Origin: a virus
Reading direction: 5' to 3' (one strand)
Length of the DNA: 24,877 bases
IMG/VR virus record: IMGVR_UViG_3300027708_000279
Location: 1 to 24,877 of that record
Below are positions 13,005 through 19,794 of the stretch, one piece after another (position 1 is the first letter of the stretch; each line of letters begins with the position of its first letter). A program made the translations under genes and the position numbers. The notes beneath the pieces were generated by a model, which did no database searches, had not been told where the DNA came from, and worked only from the letters and a program-made list of their open reading frames with translations.

Positions 13005-13025
13005 TTATTGTAAGGAGAATTTACT

Positions 13026-13331
13026 ATGGAAATTATTGTAATTATTGCTGTTGTATTAATTGCTTATGCAATCTATACACAGTACACTAAACCTACTGAA
13101 TCAACAGAACCTACTAAGGTGGATGAAGTTGCTAAGGAAGTTGTTGCTGAGGTTAAAACCGAAGTTAAAGCAGAAGTAGCCGCTGTAAAAGAAGTTGCTA
13201 AAAAGACTACCGCCCGTGTTAAAAAAGCATTGGACGTTAATCAAGATGGCAAAGTTGATGCTAAAGACGCAGTTGCTGCCGTTAAAAAAGTAGCCGCTAA
13301 AACTGCAAAGCCTAAGGCTGTTAAAAAATAA
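13026..13331 (+). CDS. Membrane-anchored Ala/Lys-rich protein with EF-hand/dockerin-like motif
   Basis: A 101-residue protein. An N-terminal membrane segment (IIVIIAVVLIAYAIYTQY) is followed by a Thr/Pro linker, then a long Val/Ala/Lys/Glu-rich helix. Then comes LDVNQDGKVDAKDAVAAVK, which carries the D-x-N-x-D-G-x-V-x3-D spacing of a calcium-binding EF-hand or dockerin loop. The C-terminus is Lys/Ala-rich. A single loop may bind Ca2+ or be structural only. It is a short late-type transcript with a strong Shine-Dalgarno sequence, probably abundant. Function unknown. Confidence 0.78.
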   Translation: MEIIVIIAVVLIAYAIYTQYTKPTESTEPTKVDEVAKEVVAEVKTEVKAEVAAVKEVAKKTTARVKKALDVNQDGKVDAKDAVAAVKKVAAKTAKPKAVKK

Positions 13332-13351
13332 TATGTAAAAACATATTTGGG

Positions 13352-13369
13352 ATAGGGCGAAAGCCCTAT
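13352..13369 (+). terminator. GAAA-tetraloop hairpin after the EF-hand-like gene
   Basis: ATAGGGC-GAAA-GCCCTAT forms a 7-bp stem with a GNRA loop, then TACCATTT. The T tract is poor, so it may be an inefficient terminator or a 3' stability element. The late box for the next gene starts 5 bases later. Confidence 0.5.
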
Positions 13370-13374
13370 TACCA

Positions 13375-13382
13375 TTTAAATA
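13375..13382 (+). promoter_or_regulatory. T4-late-like promoter box (leaderless arrangement)
   Basis: TTTAAATACTAT on the plus strand, with the box ending 4 bases before ATG 13387. No Shine-Dalgarno sequence is possible in this spacing. Confidence 0.5.
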
Positions 13383-13386
13383 CTAT

Positions 13387-14082
13387 ATGAATTTAAGTTT
13401 TGATGTTATTAGCGATTTAAATCTGACTGCTGAAGATGACTTCAATTGGTCGGATAAAGTTACCGGACTATTCTGTCTCGTACCCGGAAATATAAGTAGT
13501 GATTATACGGTTGTGCAAAGGACACTAAGCTACCTTTCTAAGCTTTATAAAGGTGTGTTCTATATTGACGGTGAATTAGAACACGCGGATGACTATAAAA
13601 ATAAATCTGATAATGTAGACTTGTTGACGCAAATTTGTAGTGCTATTCCTAATGTAGTTTATCTACATAGTAGTGTTACAGTTATGAATGGTGTAGCAGT
13701 TATCGGTGTTAATGGTTGGTACAAATCACACAAAGATTTAGGTTTATTAGAAAGCGGATACATCAGTTCCTATATGTATGATGACCTAGCATATTTGAAT
13801 AACACTATAAAAAAACTTCAATTGCACATGGAAGTCAAAGATATTATTGTTATGAGCAGTTCTATCCCAGACAAACAATTATATTACGGTAATGACAAAA
13901 ATGAACTTGAAGAATTATGTCTTACAACCTGTGTAGTAGCAGACACAGAAAAGAAAATTAAACACTGGGCTTACGGTACTTATGAAATGGCGAATGCCAA
14001 CTTAAGTGGCATTCAGTTTATTTCAAATCCTCGTAACGGTAAAGATCCGTATTATGCTAAGTGCATAAATCTACAGTTTTAA
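13387..14082 (+). CDS. Degenerate metallophosphoesterase-like protein, probably catalytically inactive
   Basis: A 231-residue protein that follows the layout of the active phosphoesterase at 8821 but has lost its metal ligands. SDLH becomes SDLN (D10, N12); GD becomes GN (G34, N35); GNHE becomes DGELE (61-65); the GHHSP position reads SSSIPD; WTHGHTH becomes WAYGTYE; the CNPRGY end is kept as SNPRNG. The fold is therefore probably retained without hydrolysis, pointing to a binding or structural role. I know similar inactive relatives in other phages. The late box is directly upstream, with no Shine-Dalgarno sequence. The end overlaps clpS convergently by 4 bases. Confidence 0.78.
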   Translation: MNLSFDVISDLNLTAEDDFNWSDKVTGLFCLVPGNISSDYTVVQRTLSYLSKLYKGVFYIDGELEHADDYKNKSDNVDLLTQICSAIPNVVYLHSSVTVMNGVAVIGVNGWYKSHKDLGLLESGYISSYMYDDLAYLNNTIKKLQLHMEVKDIIVMSSSIPDKQLYYGNDKNELEELCLTTCVVADTEKKIKHWAYGTYEMANANLSGIQFISNPRNGKDPYYAKCINLQF

Positions 14083-14384
14083 CCCTCAGGTTCAATTTTA
14101 ACTTGTAACGGATATCCTGCACTACGTGCTGATACGGTCACCTCAATACCCTTTTGTTCTGCAATCTCATAGGGCATTACTGCTACTACAGCACTTCCTG
14201 CTTCGTGTATATTTTGTGTAATATTATGAGCAGTATCAATTGTATAATTAAAAAAATCAACCAATGTCTCTATGACAAAATCAGCCGTAGTTGTTTCATC
14301 GTTCATGTAAATTACTCTAAACATGGGAGGCTCTGCAATAGTTAAGTCGGGTTTAATAGTAACTTTAATTTCTGATTGTGACAT
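14079..14384 (-). CDS. clpS: ClpS-like N-degron adaptor of Clp protease
   Basis: A 101-residue ClpS-family protein. After a short N-terminal tail (1-18) comes PPMFRVIYMNDETTTADFVIE, matching the ClpS signature with N28-D29-E30 at the substrate-binding site, then a helix with NITQNIHEAG (H60 at the conserved His position), VMPYEIAE and AGYPLQV. ClpS normally delivers proteins with destabilising N-termini to ClpA. The phage encodes ClpX and ClpP nearby but no ClpA here, so it may use host ClpA or a changed partner. The leader has a late-type box and a 10-bp hairpin, plus an AAGGT Shine-Dalgarno-like sequence. Confidence 0.9.
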   Translation of the reverse strand: MSQSEIKVTIKPDLTIAEPPMFRVIYMNDETTTADFVIETLVDFFNYTIDTAHNITQNIHEAGSAVVAVMPYEIAEQKGIEVTVSARSAGYPLQVKIEPEG

Positions 14385-14404
14385 TGTTTTACCTTGTTAT
14401 TGTT

Positions 14405-14437
14405 CTAGTGTGCGAAAGCCGCACACTAGTATTTATG
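14405..14437 (-). promoter_or_regulatory. T4-late-like box followed at once by a 10-bp hairpin (clpS leader)
   Basis: CATAAATA (14430-14437, minus) is followed directly by CTAGTGTGCG-GCTTT-CGCACACTAG (14405-14429), a perfect 10-bp stem with a 5-base loop. The predicted clpS mRNA begins in or next to this hairpin. The hairpin also follows the hsp20 stop, but lacks a T tract for termination. Confidence 0.6.
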
Positions 14438-14443
14438 ATGATA

Positions 14444-14887
14444 TCACTTTATATAAGTGATAGCAATTGATTTGGGCTTTTGGTCTTCGGGTACTTTACG
14501 TTCTAAATCTAAAACTAAAATACCATCACGCATAATAGCCCCAATAATCTCTACATGTTCGGCTAATGTCCAATTGCGAACAAAATCACGGGCACTGATA
14601 CCACGATGTAGATATTCTACATTATTTGGTACAGGGTCTTTTTGTGATCCTGAAATCGTAAGTATGTTCTTTTCAACTGTTACATCAACTTCACCTTGTT
14701 TAAAACCCGCAACTGCAACTTCAATGGTGAAATGGTCTTCATCAATTTTAATTACATTATATGGGGGATAATTAGTTTGTTGTTGAGCGGTTGCTCTAAG
14801 TAACTCATCAATAACAGATTCAAATCCTATTCCGAATTTGTTAATTGTTGGTATGTCGAAGGAACGTAATGTTAAAGTGTTTGTCAT
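14444..14887 (-). CDS. hsp20: Small heat-shock protein Hsp20 (IbpA-like)
   Basis: A 147-residue alpha-crystallin-domain protein. The N-terminal arm ends at NYPPYNVIKIDEDHF; the core (about 40-135) has IEVAVAGFKQGEVDVTVEKN, ISARDFVRNWTLAEHV and the DGILVLDLER strand; the tail ends KSIAI, with an I-x-I-type motif. These features are typical of IbpA-like ATP-independent holdases. Related Hsp20 genes are widespread in T4-like cyanophages, where a virion-assembly role is discussed. A strong AAGGAG Shine-Dalgarno sequence precedes the ATG, and a late-type box is 65 bases upstream. Confidence 0.95.
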   Translation of the reverse strand: MTNTLTLRSFDIPTINKFGIGFESVIDELLRATAQQQTNYPPYNVIKIDEDHFTIEVAVAGFKQGEVDVTVEKNILTISGSQKDPVPNNVEYLHRGISARDFVRNWTLAEHVEIIGAIMRDGILVLDLERKVPEDQKPKSIAITYIK

Positions 14888-14951
14888 GTTTTTCTCCTTA
14901 AATAAGCGATATGACTAGTTAAATAGACCCGAGAATCGGCATCTACAACTC

Positions 14952-14959
14952 TATTTATT
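14952..14959 (-). promoter_or_regulatory. T4-late-like promoter box for hsp20
   Basis: AATAAATAGAG on the minus strand between bS21 and hsp20, with a leader of about 60 bases holding a small CCGA-TTC-TCGG hairpin and AAGGAG before ATG 14887. The TAAATAGAG variant recurs at 15244. Confidence 0.55.
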
Positions 14960-14994
14960 ATATCTTATTTGCGTAAAGAAATAAACTATTTAGG

Positions 14995-15210
14995 TTAGAA
15001 TAATTTTTTGGGAAGTAGTTGTTCTTGCAACTTCTTTTTCCAACGGCGTTTAGCTTGACTTTTAGCTAACTTTCTTTTGATGGTGGGTTTGATAAATTCT
15101 TGACGGTCACGAACCTCTTGAAGAAGTCCGGAGTCAGCCACTTTCTTCTTAAATTTACGAAGGGCTTTCTCTACTTGATTATCATGTACTATTACTTTTT
15201 TTCCTGTCAT
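14995..15210 (-). CDS. rpsU: Ribosomal protein bS21 homologue
   Basis: A 71-residue, highly basic protein, the usual bS21 length. It has the pattern VIVHDNQVEKALRKFKKKVA, then SGLLQEVRDRQEFIKPTIKR (the bS21 G-L/V-L-x-E-V-R-x-R-x-x-F-x-K-P core), then KRKLAKSQAKRRWKKKLQ. bS21 sits on the 30S head near the anti-Shine-Dalgarno end of 16S rRNA and affects start-site recognition. The gene overlaps the clpX 3' end by 29 bases and has its own perfect TATAAATA box inside clpX. No clear Shine-Dalgarno sequence precedes the ATG. Phage bS21 copies are known in pelagiphages and huge phages. Confidence 0.93.
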   Translation of the reverse strand: MTGKKVIVHDNQVEKALRKFKKKVADSGLLQEVRDRQEFIKPTIKRKLAKSQAKRRWKKKLQEQLLPKKLF

Positions 15211-16411
15211 TTGTAAATATTTTCGGGTTTAACACCTGCTCTCTATTTATATTTAGCTTTTTGGTATCATTTTCCTTGTATCTACGAACATGGAACATAT
15301 GCGGCATCAATACACGCTCAATTTCAGTATGCAATCCACGTGCCCCGGTCTTTAATTCTACTGTATTTTCAGCAATTTGCTCTAGTGCATCTTCCGAGAA
15401 TTCTAGGTCAATATCGTCTAATTTGAACAAATACTTATACTGTGCAGTATAGTTGTTTTTAACGTCAGTAAGTACTTGGATCAACTGTTCTTTGTTCAAA
15501 TTGCTAATACTAACTGATGTGGTGAACCGACCGATAAACTCAGGAATCATACCAAACTTAGTTAAGTCATCAGGCATGACTTTGCTTAAATCACCTTCAA
15601 GTTTAGTGTCTTTGATATTAGCACTAAAGCCAATACTGGTTCCACTAAGTCTATTGCTGATAATATCTTTCAATCCTACAAAAGCACCACCTGCAATGAA
15701 TAGGATATTCTTTGTATCAATCTCGGTCATATCATTGCCGGGATGCTTGCGACCACCACCTGAGGACACTCTGCAAACAGTGCCTTCTACCAGCTTAAGC
15801 AATGCTTGTTGTACACCTTCACCTGATACGTCACGTGTAATGCTAGTACTTTCGCCTTTACGTGCAATTTTATCAATCTCATCAATAAAGATAATACCCT
15901 TTTCGGCTTTCTTGATATCACCGCCGGCGGCATTGACTAACATGTTAATCATTGATTCAACATCATCACCTACGTAACCGGCTTCTGTTAAGCTTGTTGC
16001 GTCTGCTACTACAAAAGGAACTTTAAGATACTGTGCTACTGTTTTAGCAAGCAATGTTTTACCTGAACCAGTTGGTCCAATAATCAATACATTACCCTTT
16101 TGTATCTCTAAGTCTTTTGGTGGATGCGTGATTCGTTTATAGTGATTACTGATAGCTACACTTAGTACAATCTTAGCTTGCTCTTGTCCAATGACACGCT
16201 CATCTAAATATGCTTTGATAGCCTCAGGATCATAATCTATACTAGATTCTTTTTTCGTTGGGGGAGTTTTAGGGTCCTCTAAAATCAAGTCTTGGCACAA
16301 CTCAATACACTCACTGCATATTGCCGCTGATTCACTGACTATTAATTTTTCGACTAACTCTTTACTCGTCCCGCAAAAACTACAATGGTTCAGTTTGATT
16401 TCTTCTGTCAT
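15182..16411 (-). CDS. clpX: ATP-dependent protease ATPase subunit ClpX
   Basis: A 409-residue full-length ClpX. It has an N-terminal zinc-binding domain (C10, C13, C32, C35), Walker A GPTGSGKT at 112-119, Walker B FIDEID at 175-180, pore loop GYVG at 145-148, RKH loop at 221-223, the ClpP-docking IGF at 260-262, and sensor-2 region KTGARGL near the C-terminus. All signatures are intact, so it should be an active unfoldase that can dock ClpP (phage or host). It follows the two lipoproteins in one operon (gap 12 bases) and has no good Shine-Dalgarno sequence. It could target host regulators or host defence proteins for degradation; targets are unknown. Confidence 0.97.
   Translation of the reverse strand: MTEEIKLNHCSFCGTSKELVEKLIVSESAAICSECIELCQDLILEDPKTPPTKKESSIDYDPEAIKAYLDERVIGQEQAKIVLSVAISNHYKRITHPPKDLEIQKGNVLIIGPTGSGKTLLAKTVAQYLKVPFVVADATSLTEAGYVGDDVESMINMLVNAAGGDIKKAEKGIIFIDEIDKIARKGESTSITRDVSGEGVQQALLKLVEGTVCRVSSGGGRKHPGNDMTEIDTKNILFIAGGAFVGLKDIISNRLSGTSIGFSANIKDTKLEGDLSKVMPDDLTKFGMIPEFIGRFTTSVSISNLNKEQLIQVLTDVKNNYTAQYKYLFKLDDIDLEFSEDALEQIAENTVELKTGARGLHTEIERVLMPHMFHVRRYKENDTKKLNINREQVLNPKIFTNDRKKSNST
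15244..15251 (-). promoter_or_regulatory. Perfect T4-type late promoter box inside clpX, for bS21
   Basis: TATAAATAGAG on the minus strand, 34 bases upstream of the bS21 start, within clpX coding sequence. It gives bS21 its own late transcription apart from the clpX operon. Confidence 0.65.
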
Positions 16412-16423
16412 CTAGTACTTATC

Positions 16424-17455
16424 TTAGTACTGACACTTGCCATTAATTTTCTTGCTGTTGTCAACCAATGACACTTCTACTCGTTTCATTTGTTTAGCTG
16501 AAAACTTGCTTAATGGAATATTTGCACGATTATCCTCACCCCACATAATTGCATCTAATTCAAAACCCCAGCCATTGTTTTCGGTATAAACGGGAACTCC
16601 TGCATCGGGTAAATATATCTGTGAATAAAGTACGTTATCACTTACATCATATACATTTACACGAATTTTGAAAGCATAACCACACTCACCCATTAGTTTG
16701 TCTTTAACCAGCCTAGGTGTTTCCATATCTGAGAAAAAATAATGATGCATACTTGGGATAATGCTACGGTCGGGCACGTATTTAACATTAAATTTAGGTT
16801 CTCGGGAACAACCGCCTACCAATTGATTAGCTACCGTTACTTCACATTTTTCTTCTAACTTTGATAGTGTGTAGTTTAGAGCCTTAAGAAAATCACTATT
16901 CATGGTTATATTATATTTTACAACCATATATGTTTCACGATTATCTTTGACATATTCAATTGGATATTGCTCTAATTTATAGGCGCGTTTTACATAATCA
17001 GTAAAAAATCCATTGATAACTTTGTCACTACGACCCTTACCATCTAGGTATGTATTGACTTGTGTGCTTACTTTGTTGCCATTTAAATCTTTAGAATCTG
17101 TTGGATTGTTAAAGATATATTGATTAACCATGCTGGGTTTAACAGTAGCGGTCAATTTCACAGTACAACCTGAACCGTTCTTTTCAGTATTCAGTATGGT
17201 ATAATCTTCAATAAAACCACTGCTGTGACTTAATACCTCGTCACGGGTCAGAACATCATTTTTTACTTGACGTTCTGCCATGACTGCGGTACCGAATGCT
17301 TGTTCTACTGCAATACGAAACGCAACATCTCTTGCTTTGTCACAGGTGCTATCTGCACCAGTGACATTATAAGGACCATATGTTTTGCTTGCAGGGGATG
17401 AGGCACAACCATATATCGCAATAGAACATATTGCGGCTATTGCTAGTGATTTCAT
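16424..17455 (-). CDS. Lipoprotein with FlgT-like N-terminal domain
   Basis: A 343-residue protein with a signal peptide and lipobox IYGC (Cys17), so probably outer-membrane attached. Residues about 35-110 (KARDVAFRIAVEQAFGTAVM, then SGFIEDYTILNTE and TVKLTATVKP) resemble the N-terminal domain of FlgT and related LPP20-like proteins, which bind near the flagellar motor or outer membrane. The remaining 230 residues are beta-rich and unrecognised, with Cys pairs. It overlaps the smaller lipoprotein's stop (ATGA). A phage lipoprotein of this type could act in the host envelope; role unknown. Confidence 0.75.
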   Translation of the reverse strand: MKSLAIAAICSIAIYGCASSPASKTYGPYNVTGADSTCDKARDVAFRIAVEQAFGTAVMAERQVKNDVLTRDEVLSHSSGFIEDYTILNTEKNGSGCTVKLTATVKPSMVNQYIFNNPTDSKDLNGNKVSTQVNTYLDGKGRSDKVINGFFTDYVKRAYKLEQYPIEYVKDNRETYMVVKYNITMNSDFLKALNYTLSKLEEKCEVTVANQLVGGCSREPKFNVKYVPDRSIIPSMHHYFFSDMETPRLVKDKLMGECGYAFKIRVNVYDVSDNVLYSQIYLPDAGVPVYTENNGWGFELDAIMWGEDNRANIPLSKFSAKQMKRVEVSLVDNSKKINGKCQY

Positions 17456-18081
17456 TGCATTGCTTTAAGGAGTTGCTTACGTGATGTACCGCTTTCAACG
17501 TCCCAACGAATAGTAACTGCGACTTCTTGGTCACCAACCACTCGTTCATCAACTTTAACAAAGCCACTCAAAATAGCTTTAGCTGATGTTTGGATATTCT
17601 CAGTAAGAGAAACGACTGTATCATTGTGGTTTTCACGCAATGATATTTTGCTTGCTTCCTTATCGGTCAATTCAACTGTAGATTCATCTGCATTACCAGA
17701 TTTAACCTTATCAGAAGCCTTTTCAATATTTTTAGCAATAGTATTTTGCACACGGTTGCTAGTAACTTCTTCATTCAAGAATCGTGCGACTTGAGCCTGT
17801 GCATTCATTTCAGCTTTGGTCAATGCAGTTTTACGATTTGATGTAGTGTTACCAAATGTAGCCGCTGTGCCGGTAGCCTCGATAGCAGACACATGACATT
17901 CGTCCTTACCAAATAAGGACCAACTGCATTTAGTCTCAATTTTAACTTTCTCGCCAACAAATGATGTAGAAAGCTTTTGATTAGCAATCGGAGTATTAGT
18001 ATTCGTACCGTTGCTGGTTTTCATACTAGAACATGCAGTCAATGACAGGGCAATGACTAGTGCAGACAATTTAAGTTTCAT
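17452..18081 (-). CDS. LPP20-like lipoprotein
   Basis: A 209-residue protein. I chose ATG 18081 (MKLKLSALVIALSLTACSSM), with a lipobox LTAC and AGAGG 5 bases upstream, over a start 20 codons earlier that would cross the promoter. After the Cys the mature part has a Ser/Thr/Asn linker, a CSWSLFGKDECHVSAIEATG segment, then Ala/Gln/Lys-rich helices (LTKAEMNAQAQVARFLNEEV) and a beta end (VDERVVGDQEVAVTIRW). This layout is typical of LPP20-like lipoproteins. First gene of the operon that continues to clpX. Confidence 0.8.
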   Translation of the reverse strand: MKLKLSALVIALSLTACSSMKTSNGTNTNTPIANQKLSTSFVGEKVKIETKCSWSLFGKDECHVSAIEATGTAATFGNTTSNRKTALTKAEMNAQAQVARFLNEEVTSNRVQNTIAKNIEKASDKVKSGNADESTVELTDKEASKISLRENHNDTVVSLTENIQTSAKAILSGFVKVDERVVGDQEVAVTIRWDVESGTSRKQLLKAMQ

Positions 18082-18112
18082 AAAAACCTCTAAGTAGTTA
18101 AACAATAAAGAT

Positions 18113-18141
18113 AGTATAGCACCAAAGCTATTTAATGTCAA
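18113..18141 (-). promoter_or_regulatory. Strong sigma-70 promoter for the lipoprotein-clpX operon
   Basis: TTGACA (18136-18141), 17 bases, then TGCTATACT (TATACT at 18113-18118, extended -10) on the minus strand. It implies early expression of the lipoproteins and ClpX. Confidence 0.82.
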
Positions 18142-18161
18142 TGTTTTTTTGAGATTTTGGG

Positions 18162-19787
18162 TTAACCGTTATTGATATGTGTTTGGATAGCATCCATTTC
18201 CACTTCAGTTAGGATATCAGGATCAACTTCCCCGGTACTGATTTTTTCTACTAAATGCTGTACATAATTAGTATTACTTAAATAGGTATCAGAATTTTCA
18301 CGACCGATATCTATCCATTTTGCTCCGTTGAATTTATAGACTCGGTGAGGCATAGAATCGGTACGCACATAAATATCACTAATAGCAGAATACTCAGGGA
18401 ATGTTGTTCCAAAGTTTACTTTTTGTGTATTTGTAAAGAACTCAGGGTGTAGTTCCTTTAGGGCTTCGGTATGCATACGTTTACCTTCAAATTCAACATA
18501 TTCACCTTGTAACCTTCTGAAAGATTCTTTAGTAACACCCTCGGCATCTGGAATATCATCAACTACTGGTTGTGCAACTTCTTCAACGACTGGCTCGGTA
18601 ACATCAGGTAGTATTTTGAACCCTTCTCTTAGACCTTCTTCTGGATAATTCATGGGCCAACGATTCTTTATTGGCTTGGGTTCTTCTGCAATTGCAATCT
18701 CAACTTCTGTGCCATTGATGTTGTCAATTACATCACATTCCTTGTTAGGGCAGTATGGTCCGATACCAGGTGCTATTTGTAATTCAGTGTCACATTTTGG
18801 GCAACGTTCTACAATTTCTTGTACTACAATTGGGTCAACAACATAATTAAAGTCATTGGGTACATATTGCTCAGTATCTAATGGCTTATCGTCAAATCCA
18901 GGAAAAGGCCAAGCTGCCTTGGGCAGATTATCCGGAGGGGTTATGGTTTCTTCTATAGCCTCGTCAACTGGTTCTTCAACAGTTTCAGTAACTGGTTGTT
19001 CAACCATAGAACGATATTTGTTCTCACGATCCTCTTTGATCCATTCCATTTGCTTATTAGCGGCAAGAATCAAACACAGTGCTAGTGGGTCAAATACAAC
19101 AACAATAAGAATAATAACCCAACGTACTGCTCGTTCTAATACATTAGAGTCTGGATTATCACCATAAATTAACGCCGCGATATACTTAATTGGCCCAACT
19201 TCTGCTTCGACTTTACGTACCTCGGCGGCAATAGGCGCACGTGCATCGTTAAGTTCCGCAATAAGCTTCTGCGACTGTGATATTTCAGCTTGAAGTCTAA
19301 TACGCTCTTTCTGCTGGGTTTTTCTAAGAGCCACAGCTTTGTCGGCACCTTTTTCATCTGTTGAGCGGCCCAGTACAGAGTCCACTCCCTCATCCATTTG
19401 TTTAAGTACTTTACGGTTGGACTCAATATTCTCTTTTTGGGTTTTGATTTTTTCATCATATATTGCAACTTTGCTTTGTACGTCACCACTTACTAGAGTT
19501 TGGTCACTATGTGCTTTAGATAAAAATCCAAAGATTCCCATACTCGTTAGTAACATTAAGAATAAAATAGCTGGGATCAAATAACTTTTATAAACCCAGT
19601 TAATTCGTCTCCAGTTGTTGTGTAGCCAAACAGTGGCAACGACTTTACCTAATTCAAGTGTCGCACCCATAATGATAACAGGTATCACAGCCGCCGCAAA
19701 GATTGCGGTTAAGCCTGCGATTGAGTAATAAGCGGCAACCACACTAAGCATTAGTGCAGTTAAAAACATTGTAAATGCGAATATCAT
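18162..19787 (-). CDS. Large membrane coiled-coil protein with a zinc ribbon, unknown
   Basis: A 541-residue protein. Three hydrophobic segments lie in the first about 90 residues (FTMFLTALMLSVVAAYYSIA; IFAAAVIPVIIMGATLEL; YLIPAILFLMLLTSMGIFGF), then a long charged coiled coil (about 95-200), a fourth membrane segment (VIILIVVVFDPLALCLILAA), acidic low-complexity sequence, a four-Cys zinc ribbon (CPKCDTELQIAPGIGPYCPN), and a C-terminal domain with SMPHRVYKFNGAKWIDIG, similar to motifs of small tail proteins. Similar proteins recur in pelagi- and cyanophages. ATG 19787 lies 7 bases after a late box. Function unknown; a virion or membrane-remodelling role is possible. Confidence 0.8.
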   Translation of the reverse strand: MIFAFTMFLTALMLSVVAAYYSIAGLTAIFAAAVIPVIIMGATLELGKVVATVWLHNNWRRINWVYKSYLIPAILFLMLLTSMGIFGFLSKAHSDQTLVSGDVQSKVAIYDEKIKTQKENIESNRKVLKQMDEGVDSVLGRSTDEKGADKAVALRKTQQKERIRLQAEISQSQKLIAELNDARAPIAAEVRKVEAEVGPIKYIAALIYGDNPDSNVLERAVRWVIILIVVVFDPLALCLILAANKQMEWIKEDRENKYRSMVEQPVTETVEEPVDEAIEETITPPDNLPKAAWPFPGFDDKPLDTEQYVPNDFNYVVDPIVVQEIVERCPKCDTELQIAPGIGPYCPNKECDVIDNINGTEVEIAIAEEPKPIKNRWPMNYPEEGLREGFKILPDVTEPVVEEVAQPVVDDIPDAEGVTKESFRRLQGEYVEFEGKRMHTEALKELHPEFFTNTQKVNFGTTFPEYSAISDIYVRTDSMPHRVYKFNGAKWIDIGRENSDTYLSNTNYVQHLVEKISTGEVDPDILTEVEMDAIQTHINNG

Positions 19788-19794
19788 AACTATA

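Noticed and set aside
14405-14429. Hsp20 transcript terminator
   Set aside because: The hairpin is perfect but followed by AACAATAAC on the minus strand rather than a T run; better explained as a clpS leader hairpin.
15453-15977. 174-residue plus-strand ORF opposite clpX
   Set aside because: It is antisense to the conserved AAA+ core of clpX and has low-complexity Ser/Ile/Pro composition; no Shine-Dalgarno sequence or family match.
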